Positions 1 to 6,664 of a stretch of DNA of 37,385 nucleotides are shown one piece after another (within the stretch, counting starts at the first letter, position 1; each line of letters begins with the position of its first letter). Source of the DNA: CAYLLE01 sp964384485 (GTDB lineage Bacteria; Spirochaetota; Spirochaetia; CAYLLE01); assembly GCA_964384485.1 (NCBI GenBank), contig CAYLLE010000023.1, positions 1-37,385 of the forward strand. The letters are read 5' to 3'. Below the pieces are notes generated by a model that was not told where the DNA came from, ran no database searches, and was given only the letters and a program-made list of their open reading frames with translations. Both the position numbers and the translations under genes were made by a program.

Positions 1-67
1 TTGTAATAAAACAATTTATAAATTTTAATGCGAATGTGATCACCGGGAATTGCTGGGAAATCATTAC

Positions 68-1618
68 CTATTTCGACGTCCGGTCCACTCCCCATTCCTT
101 CTCCGGCAGATTCCGGTATTCGGCGGACATATCCTGCCGCTCAAAAAGCTTCACCAGGGCGATTCCATTCGGCGGCACCGTAATCCCTGCCCGGGCTTTA
201 CCGTTCCGGATCTGAGCCGTTGACACCGTCTGCCGGGGATACTGGGCGTTCCGGATAATTTCCATCTCCTCCGCGCCGGGATACCTGGGTCTTCCCAGGG
301 CTTTCCAGGCGGTAAAACCTGTCCCGGCATCATCGTTTACCTCCCGGACAAGGACGGCAGCTTCCCTCCAGGGGACCTGAACTTCGAAGAGGAGTTCTTT
401 TTCTTCAGCGTCCTCCGTATCCAAGGCTAAGTTGTAACAGAGAGCGGTAATGCCGCCTTCTGGATCAGTAGTTACCAAGACGGTATCGGAACGGTAGACA
501 ACTTCGGTACCGAGCTCCGCGGCAAAAGCGAACGTGTAGAAGGTCGGTTTACGTATACCGTCTTCCGTTACCAGACCGAATCCCCCGTGAAACGGCGCGG
601 ATGAGATGTTGTTTTCCTCAAAGACGTCCGAGAAGGTCCAGTAGGAATAGGAATCGAACAGACTGTCGGCATGAGATATAAACCAGGCCACGTAGGCGGC
701 ATTCATGGTTGTCTCGTGCATCAGATCCAGGGGGCTGTAGGAAGTGTTCCACTCGGTGATGTGGAGCGGAATGTCCGCTTTCCGGCTCCGTTTTAAGAAA
801 TCCCTGATTTTTTCCGCCTGCCTGAGCCGGTTTTCCGGCGGATATAAATCACCCTGAAAGAACTCTCCCTTGATCCGGGTCTGATGGATCATGTACAAGT
901 GGGTAGAGGCGAAATCGATGGGTATTCCGTTCTGAACACAATGATCCACATGGTCCAGCACCCATTCATTTGAAGCGGGACAGGTAGCGGGACCGCCCAC
1001 GGGAATATCCGGATCCACAGACTTTAACGCTTCCGCGGTGTGCCGGTACAACTCATAGTACGCTTCCTGCTTATCTCCCTCGGGCATCCAGAATCCCACA
1101 TCCGGCTCGTTCCAAACCTCAAACGGCCAGGTTCGGACCCGTTCCAAACCGTATCTTTTCACGAGTATCCGGACCAAACCGCTTACCAGATCGCGCCATT
1201 TACCGTAATCCGAGGGCGGGGTGACATTACTCTTCCACCAGAAAACGGTATCATCACCGCCGGCCAATTCCGAGGGCATGAATCCAAGTTCGATAAAGGG
1301 CTCTATTCCTGTGTTAAGCCAGTTATCAATTATCCGGCATATCCGGGTAAAATTATGAAGCGGCGGCTCCATATCCTCGACATCCACTTTCCTGGGAAGC
1401 TTCCGGACCTGATACGCCCCGGCCTGATCGCTTAAAATACCATGACCGCGGATACGTCTGAACCCGATTTCGTTTTGACATATCTGCAGCGCGTCCAGGT
1501 ACGATTTCTGCAGAGCCAGATCGACCCGTCCGGTTCCGACACATTCCCGGAAATGGTGTTCAAACCTGTCTATGGGATGCCGTTTTGCCGGCTCCGGTAT
1601 TGTTATTTTTTCGATCAT
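68..1618 (-). CDS. GH39 beta-xylosidase-like glycoside hydrolase
   Basis: Glycoside hydrolase of family 39, whose bacterial members remove xylose from xylo-oligosaccharides with retention of configuration. The protein is 516 residues, close to the usual ~500. It shows the family landmarks in order: IGFRRIRGHG (51-60), GFMPSELAGG, the acid/base motif in VWNEPD (Glu171), a long TIM-barrel middle, and the nucleophile motif in ITEWNTSYSP (Glu289), followed by SYWTFSDVFEE and a C-terminal beta domain. The start is set at 1618 because an AAGGAGA ribosome site lies 9 nt upstream; a farther ATG at 1681 would add 21 residues of unrelated sequence. No signal peptide is seen, so the enzyme is probably cytoplasmic and acts on imported oligosaccharides. 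It stands alone and diverges from a LuxR-like remnant. The family is secure; xylosidase is the likely activity, but other GH39 specificities exist. Confidence 0.9.
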   Translation of the reverse strand: MIEKITIPEPAKRHPIDRFEHHFRECVGTGRVDLALQKSYLDALQICQNEIGFRRIRGHGILSDQAGAYQVRKLPRKVDVEDMEPPLHNFTRICRIIDNWLNTGIEPFIELGFMPSELAGGDDTVFWWKSNVTPPSDYGKWRDLVSGLVRILVKRYGLERVRTWPFEVWNEPDVGFWMPEGDKQEAYYELYRHTAEALKSVDPDIPVGGPATCPASNEWVLDHVDHCVQNGIPIDFASTHLYMIHQTRIKGEFFQGDLYPPENRLRQAEKIRDFLKRSRKADIPLHITEWNTSYSPLDLMHETTMNAAYVAWFISHADSLFDSYSYWTFSDVFEENNISSAPFHGGFGLVTEDGIRKPTFYTFAFAAELGTEVVYRSDTVLVTTDPEGGITALCYNLALDTEDAEEKELLFEVQVPWREAAVLVREVNDDAGTGFTAWKALGRPRYPGAEEMEIIRNAQYPRQTVSTAQIRNGKARAGITVPPNGIALVKLFERQDMSAEYRNLPEKEWGVDRTSK

Positions 1619-1627
1619 TTTAAACAA

Positions 1628-1634
1628 TCTCCTT
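1628..1634 (-). promoter_or_regulatory. Ribosome binding site that fixes the GH39 start
   Basis: AAGGAGA on the minus strand, 9 nt before the ATG at 1618. It favours this ATG over the upstream one at 1681, which also lies upstream of the -10 element proposed at 1643-1648. Confidence 0.7.
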
Positions 1635-1642
1635 TTCCCGAC

Positions 1643-1671
1643 ATTCTGATTCCAATAACTAAATGTTTCAA
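1643..1671 (-). promoter_or_regulatory. Predicted promoter of the GH39 gene
   Basis: On the minus strand TTGAAA (1671-1666), a 17-bp spacer, then CAGAAT (1648-1643). Four of six -10 bases match the sigma70 consensus. The position fits the 1618 start. Confidence 0.4.
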
Positions 1672-1679
1672 GGAGGGAC

Positions 1680-1847
1680 ATGGAAAATGCAGAAGCACTT
1701 CTGATTTCCGAAAGGACAGTGAAGACCCATGTGACTCACATTTTCGATAAACTCGGAGTCGACAATAGAGTCCAGGTTATCATGTGTCTAAGGGAATACG
1801 AGATACTTTCCTCCCAGCCTTCCGAAAAAGAAGTTATTATTTTATAA
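1680..1847 (+). pseudogene. Remnant of a LuxR-type (GerE) helix-turn-helix regulator
   Basis: The 55 codons from the ATG read MENAEALLISERTVKTHVTH and continue FDKLGVDNRVQVIMCLREYE. This is the second half of a LuxR/GerE DNA-binding domain: the recognition helix ISERTVKTHV followed by the dimerisation helix. The usual front half (an LTxREREVL-type helix) and any receiver or sensor domain are missing, and a stop codon lies 7 codons upstream in the same frame. A GGAGGG sequence 3 nt before the ATG could in principle allow translation, but half an HTH domain is unlikely to bind DNA alone. It is best read as the 3' stump of a lost regulator, possibly one that once controlled the neighbouring xylosidase. 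Confidence 0.7.
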
Positions 1848-1857
1848 CTTTTATTAC

Positions 1858-1886
1858 TTGTCCTGCTGCCGATTTATATCTACCTT
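1858..1886 (+). promoter_or_regulatory. Predicted promoter of the outer-membrane protein gene
   Basis: TTGTCC (1858-1863), 17-bp spacer, TACCTT (1881-1886), giving a leader of about 25 nt before the gene at 1919. Motif match is moderate. Confidence 0.35.
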
Positions 1887-1918
1887 TTTAATATTCTACC
1901 ATTTAAAAGGATATTGAT

Positions 1919-2791
1919 ATGAAAAAATGTATTATCGCTGTGTTCTTAATACTTCCGCTCTTTACATTATCCGCCCGGGATTCCCTGCTGAACAGGGAGG
2001 AAGCTTCTGTCCGGGTTTTTCTGGAAGCCGAATTCGGCACCGTAAAACTGCTCAACCATACTCTTCGCCTCGGTCCCGAAGAAACCGCAACCAACTTCAA
2101 TTTTATCCGGCAGGGGGGTCAAGAAATTCTGTTTCCGTTCAAGCGGTTTACCGCGGGTATCGTTATTACGGATCAGCACAGAATATCCTTCCTCTACCAG
2201 CCCCTGAAGATCGTTACCCAGGTGAAATTTCAGGATGATGTGCTTATTGACGGCACAACCTTTGAGTCGGGAACGGCCATGGAAATCAGCTACGGGTTTC
2301 CGTTTTACCGGCTCACCTACGGATACGATTTTTTCAAGCAGGACAACATCGATTTGGGTATAGGCGCGGCATTTCAGCTCCGTAACGCTTCCATAGTATT
2401 CAAGGAGATCGGCGTCTCCGACGGCACCGGTCCGCAGGCCGATCTTACGGTCAGCCAGAACCTGGGTCCCGTCCCGGCTCTGCACCTTTTCGGAAGGTAC
2501 GAGTTTGAAAACGGATTTTACCTCCTTTTGGACGCGACCGGACTCTACGCTTCATCGGCCATTATCAACGGCGCTGATTTTGAGTTTGAAGGTTCCATCC
2601 TGGACGCTTCACTGCGGGCCGGCTATTTCCTCAAGCATGATATTAACGCGTTCATCAATCTCCGGTTCCTGGGAGGAAGCGCCGCGGGGGTAAGCGAGTA
2701 TCCGGACAAGAACTGGACCGACAGCGTTACCGATGCTACAGCGAATTATCTTTCCACCTTAAGCCTCACCTTGGGCGCTTCGGTAAGGTAA
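1919..2791 (+). CDS. Putative outer-membrane beta-barrel protein
   Basis: A 290-residue secreted protein of no family I can name. It begins with a signal peptide (MKKC, a hydrophobic stretch, cleavage likely after TLSA near residue 19). The rest alternates short hydrophobic and polar runs rich in Tyr, Phe and Gly (for example MEISYGFPFYRLTYGYDFF and HLFGRYEFENGFYLLLDATG), as in beta-barrel outer-membrane proteins, and it ends in LTLGASVR. The Cys at residue 4 is not in a lipobox. An AAAGGA sequence sits upstream of the ATG. It probably shares a transcript with the small gene 12 nt downstream. Spirochaetes carry many such strain-specific barrels. A structure prediction showing 10-12 strands would settle the class. 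Confidence 0.6.
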   Translation: MKKCIIAVFLILPLFTLSARDSLLNREEASVRVFLEAEFGTVKLLNHTLRLGPEETATNFNFIRQGGQEILFPFKRFTAGIVITDQHRISFLYQPLKIVTQVKFQDDVLIDGTTFESGTAMEISYGFPFYRLTYGYDFFKQDNIDLGIGAAFQLRNASIVFKEIGVSDGTGPQADLTVSQNLGPVPALHLFGRYEFENGFYLLLDATGLYASSAIINGADFEFEGSILDASLRAGYFLKHDINAFINLRFLGGSAAGVSEYPDKNWTDSVTDATANYLSTLSLTLGASVR

Positions 2792-2803
2792 TCCGGACGT
2801 CCC

Positions 2804-3154
2804 ATGGAACTCTATTGGAAAGACCTCCGGATCGAACCGGGGATGACGGTGGAGGTAGAGGAAAATGATAACGCGGCCCACCGGAAAAAAGTCATCTGGA
2901 AGATAATCGATATTGCCGAGAATACCAATCAGCACGCTTATTATGAATTGGGTTCAGGCAATACGTATTCTCTGGAATCGGTGATGAAAAAGCGGAAACT
3001 GCGGAAGAAACAGGCGTCCGGCACTCTGATCCAGATTCCCCCCTCTTCTGATTTTCTGGTGGTGCGGCGGTATCATGACGGTGAAGAAATCGGATATTTC
3101 TGCTACAGCGTCGACATTCTCAACCGCGTCCGCAATATCCGTGCCGAGGACTGA
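2804..3154 (+). CDS. Hypothetical 116-residue protein
   Basis: Not recognised. It is a small charged soluble protein with no signal peptide or membrane segment. It has a strongly basic patch at residues 62-69 (KKRKLRKK) between two segments predicted to be beta-rich, which could suit nucleic-acid or membrane-surface contact; that is inference only. It starts 12 nt after the outer-membrane protein stop and has no clear Shine-Dalgarno, so it may rely on translational coupling. Unbroken reading frame and codon use like its neighbours favour a real gene. Confidence 0.5.
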   Translation: MELYWKDLRIEPGMTVEVEENDNAAHRKKVIWKIIDIAENTNQHAYYELGSGNTYSLESVMKKRKLRKKQASGTLIQIPPSSDFLVVRRYHDGEEIGYFCYSVDILNRVRNIRAED

Positions 3155-3232
3155 TCTTCATGATTCTGTCACGCCCCGGTTTGGCGCCGCGCTACATCGT
3201 CGACGCTACCCGTACGGCAAGGATTACCGGCC

Positions 3233-3415
3233 ACCCTGAACGACACCTGGGGTTATAAATATTTTGACGAAAACTGGAAAGACCCGGAGACACTGCTCCG
3301 TCTCCTGGTTACCATTAACAGCAGGGGCGGTAATTATCTATTAAATGTGGGGCCCTCCGCAGAGGGTATAATTCCCCAGGCGAGTAAACATATTCTCTCC
3401 TCCCATGAATCTTAA
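3233..3415 (+). pseudogene. Remnant of a GH29 alpha-L-fucosidase
   Basis: An open stretch of 60 codons reads TLNDTWGYKYFDENWKDPET, then LLRLLVTINSRGGNYLLNVG and PSAEGIIPQ. This is the conserved block near the end of the GH29 catalytic domain (M-N-x-T/S-W-G-Y ... G-G-N-Y-L-L-N-V-G-P). Everything before it (about 300 residues including the catalytic Asp) is absent, no start codon with a ribosome site precedes it, and it stops just after the block. It is a clear gene fossil in the 337-bp gap between two intact genes. Confidence 0.85.
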
Positions 3416-3461
3416 CTGCCGAATTAAGGTTGATTTAAGACTGGCTTAATACAGTTTTAAG
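3411..3461 (+). promoter_or_regulatory. Cluster of five TTAAG/CTTAA half-sites upstream of the lipoprotein gene
   Basis: CTTAA at 3411, TTAAG at 3424 and 3435, CTTAA at 3445, TTAAG at 3457. Spacings are 13, 11, 10 and 12 bp, near one helical turn. The 3435 and 3445 copies form an exact inverted repeat around ACTGG. This is a plausible operator array; no regulator is identified. Confidence 0.35.
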
Positions 3462-3490
3462 CAGAAGATTCTTTTTGAGAAGGAGTAAAC

Positions 3491-4468
3491 ATGAAAACAA
3501 AGAAAATCATTCGAATTTTTTTTCCCGTTTTAGTTGTAGTGATGATGGCGGCTGTCTTTTCAGCATGCGGATCAAAACCGCCCGCCATTGAAGAAAGTGA
3601 TGTAGACGGATCCTACCTGTATATGGGAGGTACTCCGGAAAAATACATCATTATGAGCCACACCGGGGCCGGACATTTCGGCACCCATTCCGACGGCACC
3701 CTGACACTTGGAGACGTTTTTACCTGGACCTTCACCGAGGCTCAAGATGAAACCGGACCTACAGTTACAATAACCTACTACGATGACGCCGATACCTACA
3801 GCGGCAGACCCGAAAACACTGAAACCTACACGGTAGCCTACGAGGATGAAGTATTCACCCTGACCAGCGATTCCGGAGAAATCTATGTGGTTAACGATAC
3901 CCTCGACGACAGTTCCTTTTATTCGATACCGAGCAAGGTGTATGATGAGGACAGTTACCGCATATATGACGCGGAGAATGGCAACAAGTATAATTTCGGC
4001 ACAGATTACTACTGGGATGCCTCGGCAAGCGCTGGTGACAACTTTACCGAATGCATAAAATCTCCCTACGGGCTTAAATTATACGTACTTTTTGAGGATG
4101 ATTCCTACAACACCCTGATGGCGGAAGATTATTACAATCACGAACTAAGGGACCAGGATGATGTTGTCTACCGCTGGACCGAAGCTCCGGAACCAACTGT
4201 TACCATCGATGATGAAGATGTCACCATGGATAACTTGATCGGTACCTGGACCGTGGTTGGCGGTACTGAACAAATAGTACTCACTGAAACGGGTTTCGGA
4301 GAAGACAATACCTGGTTCATCGACGACAATTACAATCTGACAATACAGGGTCAGGATTTCTCAGTAAGTTATAACGAAGAGATAGACGAAGTTTACCTTG
4401 GTCAGAGCGGTACTGATTATCAGTACATTTCCTCGGATGCCAAGATAAGCGGCATGTACCCAAAATAA
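3491..4468 (+). CDS. Putative lipoprotein with lipocalin-like repeats
   Basis: A 325-residue protein exported as a lipoprotein: a basic start (MKTKK), a hydrophobic core, and a lipobox ending at Cys26 (VFSAC). The mature part is acidic and rich in Asp, Tyr and Thr. It seems to contain at least two related beta-rich units, one from about residue 36 (DVDGSYLYMGGTPEKYIIMS) and one from about 247 (DNLIGTWTVVGGTEQIVLTE), which recall the G-x-W start and beta-sheet of lipocalin-like domains found in other bacterial lipoproteins. The start has a good ribosome site (AAGGAG). A rho-independent terminator follows directly, so it is a single-gene unit. Function unknown; a ligand-binding or surface role is inference. 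Confidence 0.75.
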   Translation: MKTKKIIRIFFPVLVVVMMAAVFSACGSKPPAIEESDVDGSYLYMGGTPEKYIIMSHTGAGHFGTHSDGTLTLGDVFTWTFTEAQDETGPTVTITYYDDADTYSGRPENTETYTVAYEDEVFTLTSDSGEIYVVNDTLDDSSFYSIPSKVYDEDSYRIYDAENGNKYNFGTDYYWDASASAGDNFTECIKSPYGLKLYVLFEDDSYNTLMAEDYYNHELRDQDDVVYRWTEAPEPTVTIDDEDVTMDNLIGTWTVVGGTEQIVLTETGFGEDNTWFIDDNYNLTIQGQDFSVSYNEEIDEVYLGQSGTDYQYISSDAKISGMYPK

Positions 4469-4494
4469 AACACTCTCTCGCTATTGTATTTTTG

Positions 4495-4528
4495 CCCCGG
4501 TTCCGGTTCTCCCGTTCCGGGGTTTTTT
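4495..4528 (+). terminator. Rho-independent terminator of the 3491-4468 lipoprotein gene
   Basis: CCCCGG (4495-4500) pairs with CCGGGG (4517-4522) and is followed by six T (4523-4528), 27 bases after the stop codon. Confidence 0.8.
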
Positions 4529-4724
4529 ATACCCCGGATGCTGCGCCATGCAGCAGCAGCTTCAATTGGGCAGCGCCGCCGCGGTGAGTGAACCTGAGGA
4601 CAGCGGCATGAAGGGTGAAGCGGATATGACTGCCGCAATTCAGCTGCGATTCGGCCGCAATTGGCGCGGAGAAAGGGTGCCCTTGGCGGGCCCGGAGATT
4701 ACTCAAGTTTTCGCGGAAGAAAAA

Positions 4725-4846
4725 ATGCGGGAGAAACATACATTGATCAAGACGATGCACAGCAAAAGTATGGACATTACGTAGGCGCTGTCTATACATC
4801 GCCCATCATGGGTCTACCGATTGTCTTAAACGATAAATGCGTAATC
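4725..4846. repeat. 122-bp direct repeat, copy 1
   Basis: Matches 4887-5008 at 115 of 122 positions with no gaps. Starts ATGCGGGAGAAACAT and ends GCGTAATC. The core GGCGCTGTCTATACATCGCC through CTTAAACGAT is identical in both copies. Confidence 0.95.
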
Positions 4847-4886
4847 CGGGGCCGCCGGCCAACTGGTCCGCCGTCTCACCGAAAAT

Positions 4887-5008
4887 ATGCGGGAGAAACA
4901 TATACCGATCAAGACGATGCACAGCGAAAGTATGGACATTGCGTAGGCGCTGTCTATACATCGCCCATCATGGGTCTACCGATTGTCTTAAACGATGTAT
5001 GCGTAATC
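4887..5008. repeat. 122-bp direct repeat, copy 2
   Basis: Second copy, exactly 162 bp after the first. The seven differences cluster in the first half and at the end; one is synonymous and the others change the residue in the only frame open across both copies, which argues against protein coding. Confidence 0.95.
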
Positions 5009-5144
5009 TGCAAACCTTTCGAAAACCGGGGTCGTCAACTCTCCAGCCCATGGGGCTGATAAGCGACACCAGGTGCGGGCTGGTAAGGGAGCCTCATAGA
5101 GAAATGACTGCTGAGTTGAAACGGAACACGAACACCGTACCAGT

Positions 5145-5180
5145 AAAAAAAGGCTGCCCGGTCATTAAAACCGGACAGCC
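5145..5180 (-). terminator. Rho-independent terminator of the 5209-6315 lipoprotein gene
   Basis: On the minus strand GGCTGTCCGGT (5180-5170), a 7-nt loop, then ACCGGGCAGCC (5162-5152) and seven T (5151-5145). An 11-bp stem with one U-G pair that only forms on this strand. Confidence 0.9.
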
Positions 5181-5208
5181 CGAATGGTATGTAAGACTTT
5201 TCTTTTAA

Positions 5209-6315
5209 TTATGGTATCTGGAAATTACCAAGACCGGTCAGATCAGTATCAAAATTCGTATCATCCTTACTCGGTGTAACTTTTATGGTGTAGGTTCCGC
5301 TTGGCCAATCTTGGTTAAGCGTATACGCCTCTTTATAGATTACTTCAAAATTATAATATGAATTATCAAGCTCAGTATTGGTCGCGGCAGTAAGATTGGA
5401 ATCGGCAATAATATCCGGGTCCATAGCACCGGCATCCCCTTCTACTTCGATTTTATAGTAGTTTGCCAGGGACGATCCCGCGAAAATTATATCCAGACTT
5501 CTTGTTTCTTCATCGAAAACAGCAGTTACATCCCGGGTTTCGTCATAAAAGGCAAACGTTCCGGTTATTGCTTTCGCGTTCAACACCTCTCCCTGGGCGT
5601 CCACAGCTTCAATCTTATATGAGTATTGTCTTCCGTCTTTATACCAGGTTTCATCTTCGTCGGTATCATACGTAACACCCACACTTAAATCCAGAGAAAG
5701 GGAACCGTCTTCGTTCTCGGTTACTTTAGTACTGGAAGCAGTAAGTCCGGTCTCGAAACTGGCCCACTCAGCCACACCTTCGTACTTAAAATACGCGTTG
5801 TATGACGCTATCATGGTCGTGTCGCCCTGCAGAGTCCAGGTAATTAAGTTGTCGTAATAACGGCTTCCTCCCGACGGCAGTTCTTCGGTTAATTCAACAC
5901 TGGTGACTTCACCGATTCCGGGCTGTGCTTCCGGAAAAACCGCGCTTGCTATGTCGAACTCTTCCTGATTCGCTTGTGGACCATTCATCTCTTTGTTGTA
6001 CTCGACTTTAAAATAATAGGTAGTTCCCGGTGTGCCTTCGGTGTAGGAAGCCGTTCTTGCATAACTTGATACGGAATTGGGGTCAACTTTTTCCCAATCA
6101 CCGGATGCCGGTTCCGCTACATCGGTAACATAAACGGAATACATAAACGCCCCTTCGACGGCGTCCCAGGCAATGGTGATTTCGCCGTATTCACTCGCGG
6201 TAGCGGTAACATTCTGAACGGAAGGATCAAAATCTGGTTCAGATGAGCAGCCGGTAAATGCCAGTGCTATCAGAGTTATTGCTGCAGCACAATAGAAGAA
6301 AATTTGTTTTTTCAT
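5209..6315 (-). CDS. Lipoprotein with fibronectin type III-like domains
   Basis: A 368-residue lipoprotein. The signal peptide ends in a lipobox with Cys23 (AFTGC), followed by Ser-Ser. The first domain (about 31-125) reads like a fibronectin type III fold: EITIAWDAVEGAFMYSVYVT and later GTTYYFKVEYN match the conserved Trp and Tyr strands. Two further beta-sandwich-like regions (about 133-250 and 255-368) show similar spacing (NLITWTLQGD, YSYKIEAVDA, ANYYKIEV). Such proteins sit on the cell surface or in the periplasm and often bind polysaccharide or proteins. The start has an AAGGAG site that overlaps a possible leader hairpin. Its own terminator follows, so it is a single-gene unit next to the assembly gap. 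Confidence 0.8.
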   Translation of the reverse strand: MKKQIFFYCAAAITLIALAFTGCSSEPDFDPSVQNVTATASEYGEITIAWDAVEGAFMYSVYVTDVAEPASGDWEKVDPNSVSSYARTASYTEGTPGTTYYFKVEYNKEMNGPQANQEEFDIASAVFPEAQPGIGEVTSVELTEELPSGGSRYYDNLITWTLQGDTTMIASYNAYFKYEGVAEWASFETGLTASSTKVTENEDGSLSLDLSVGVTYDTDEDETWYKDGRQYSYKIEAVDAQGEVLNAKAITGTFAFYDETRDVTAVFDEETRSLDIIFAGSSLANYYKIEVEGDAGAMDPDIIADSNLTAATNTELDNSYYNFEVIYKEAYTLNQDWPSGTYTIKVTPSKDDTNFDTDLTGLGNFQIP

Positions 6316-6320
6316 GATTG

Positions 6321-6352
6321 CTCCTTAGATTATTTCTTTGTTATCTCTAAGG
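6321..6352 (-). promoter_or_regulatory. Leader hairpin that would hide the ribosome binding site of the lipoprotein gene
   Basis: On the minus strand CCTTAGA (6352-6346), a 16-nt A-rich loop, then TCTAAGG (6329-6323), an exact 7-bp inverted repeat. The right arm runs into the Shine-Dalgarno AAGGAG (6326-6321) of the gene starting at 6315. Folding would mask the AAGG. Could act as a translation switch; no ligand or partner is evident. Confidence 0.45.
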
Positions 6353-6377
6353 ATAGATCATGAAACTTAAATCGAGT

Positions 6378-6494
6378 TTAACTGCTAATGAACAAGTATT
6401 TTTCATATTCATTACACAGCAAATATTTAGGGTACTCATCCTCTTCCACTTCGATATACCGGACCACCTCATGGAGCAATGCTTGACCCGGGAA
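6378..6494 (-). CDS. Possible C-terminal end of a gene cut by the assembly gap
   Basis: Thirty-eight codons enter from the N run and stop at 6378. The peptide begins FPGQALLHEVVRYIEVEEDE and continues EYPKYLLCNEYEKYLFISS. It looks helical and acidic, like a normal protein end, but I cannot name a family. It is partial by construction. It may equally be chance reading frame; the placement right at a gap is the reason to record it. Confidence 0.25.
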   Translation of the reverse strand, partial: FPGQALLHEVVRYIEVEEDEYPKYLLCNEYEKYLFISS

Positions 6495-6594
6495 NNNNNN
6501 NNNNNNNNNNNNNNNNNNNNNNNNNNNNNNNNNNNNNNNNNNNNNNNNNNNNNNNNNNNNNNNNNNNNNNNNNNNNNNNNNNNNNNNNNNNNNN
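6495..6594. other. Assembly gap (100 N)
   Basis: Exactly 100 N, the usual placeholder for a gap of unknown size. The missing sequence may be longer, and gaps often fall on repeats or mobile elements. Reading frames crossing it are not meaningful. Confidence 1.
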
Positions 6595-6664
6595 ATTTGT
6601 ATTGGCTAATGTCTGTTTACAGGATATCTTACCTATAGAAAATTGTTGTGTAAAGGAAAATACG

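Larger units (their letters stand above)
4529..5144. other. Intergenic stretch with repeats and possible RNA structure, no convincing gene
   Basis: About 616 bp between two terminators. Open frames exist here (for example one spanning both repeat copies at 4661-5059), but they lack ribosome sites, resemble no protein I know, and the repeat copies do not differ in a protein-preserving way. Besides the two 122-bp repeats it contains an exact 7-bp inverted repeat, CCAGCCC (5043-5049) and GGGCTGG (5077-5083), which could fold as RNA. No promoter or known RNA family is evident. Confidence 0.5.

Noticed and set aside
1040..1750. Two plus-strand open frames inside and beside the GH39 gene
   Set aside because: They lie opposite the strongly conserved catalytic core of GH39 and have no ribosome sites. 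Only the LuxR-like stretch from 1680, in a different frame, shows family motifs.
1967..2485. A 172-codon open frame on the minus strand across the outer-membrane protein gene
   Set aside because: It is fully antisense to a gene with a signal peptide and ribosome site, has none of its own, and reads like no protein family.
4661..5059. A 132-codon frame spanning both copies of the 122-bp repeat (repeat step of 54 codons)
   Set aside because: The in-frame step is suggestive, but differences between copies change amino acids in four of five codons, there is no ribosome site, and flanking residues are unlike protein.
5040..5140. Possible group II intron or other structured RNA
   Set aside because: The GC-rich inverted repeat and GAAACGGAACACGAAC stretch recalled intron sequence, but no domain V, no reverse transcriptase and no boundary sequence could be found.
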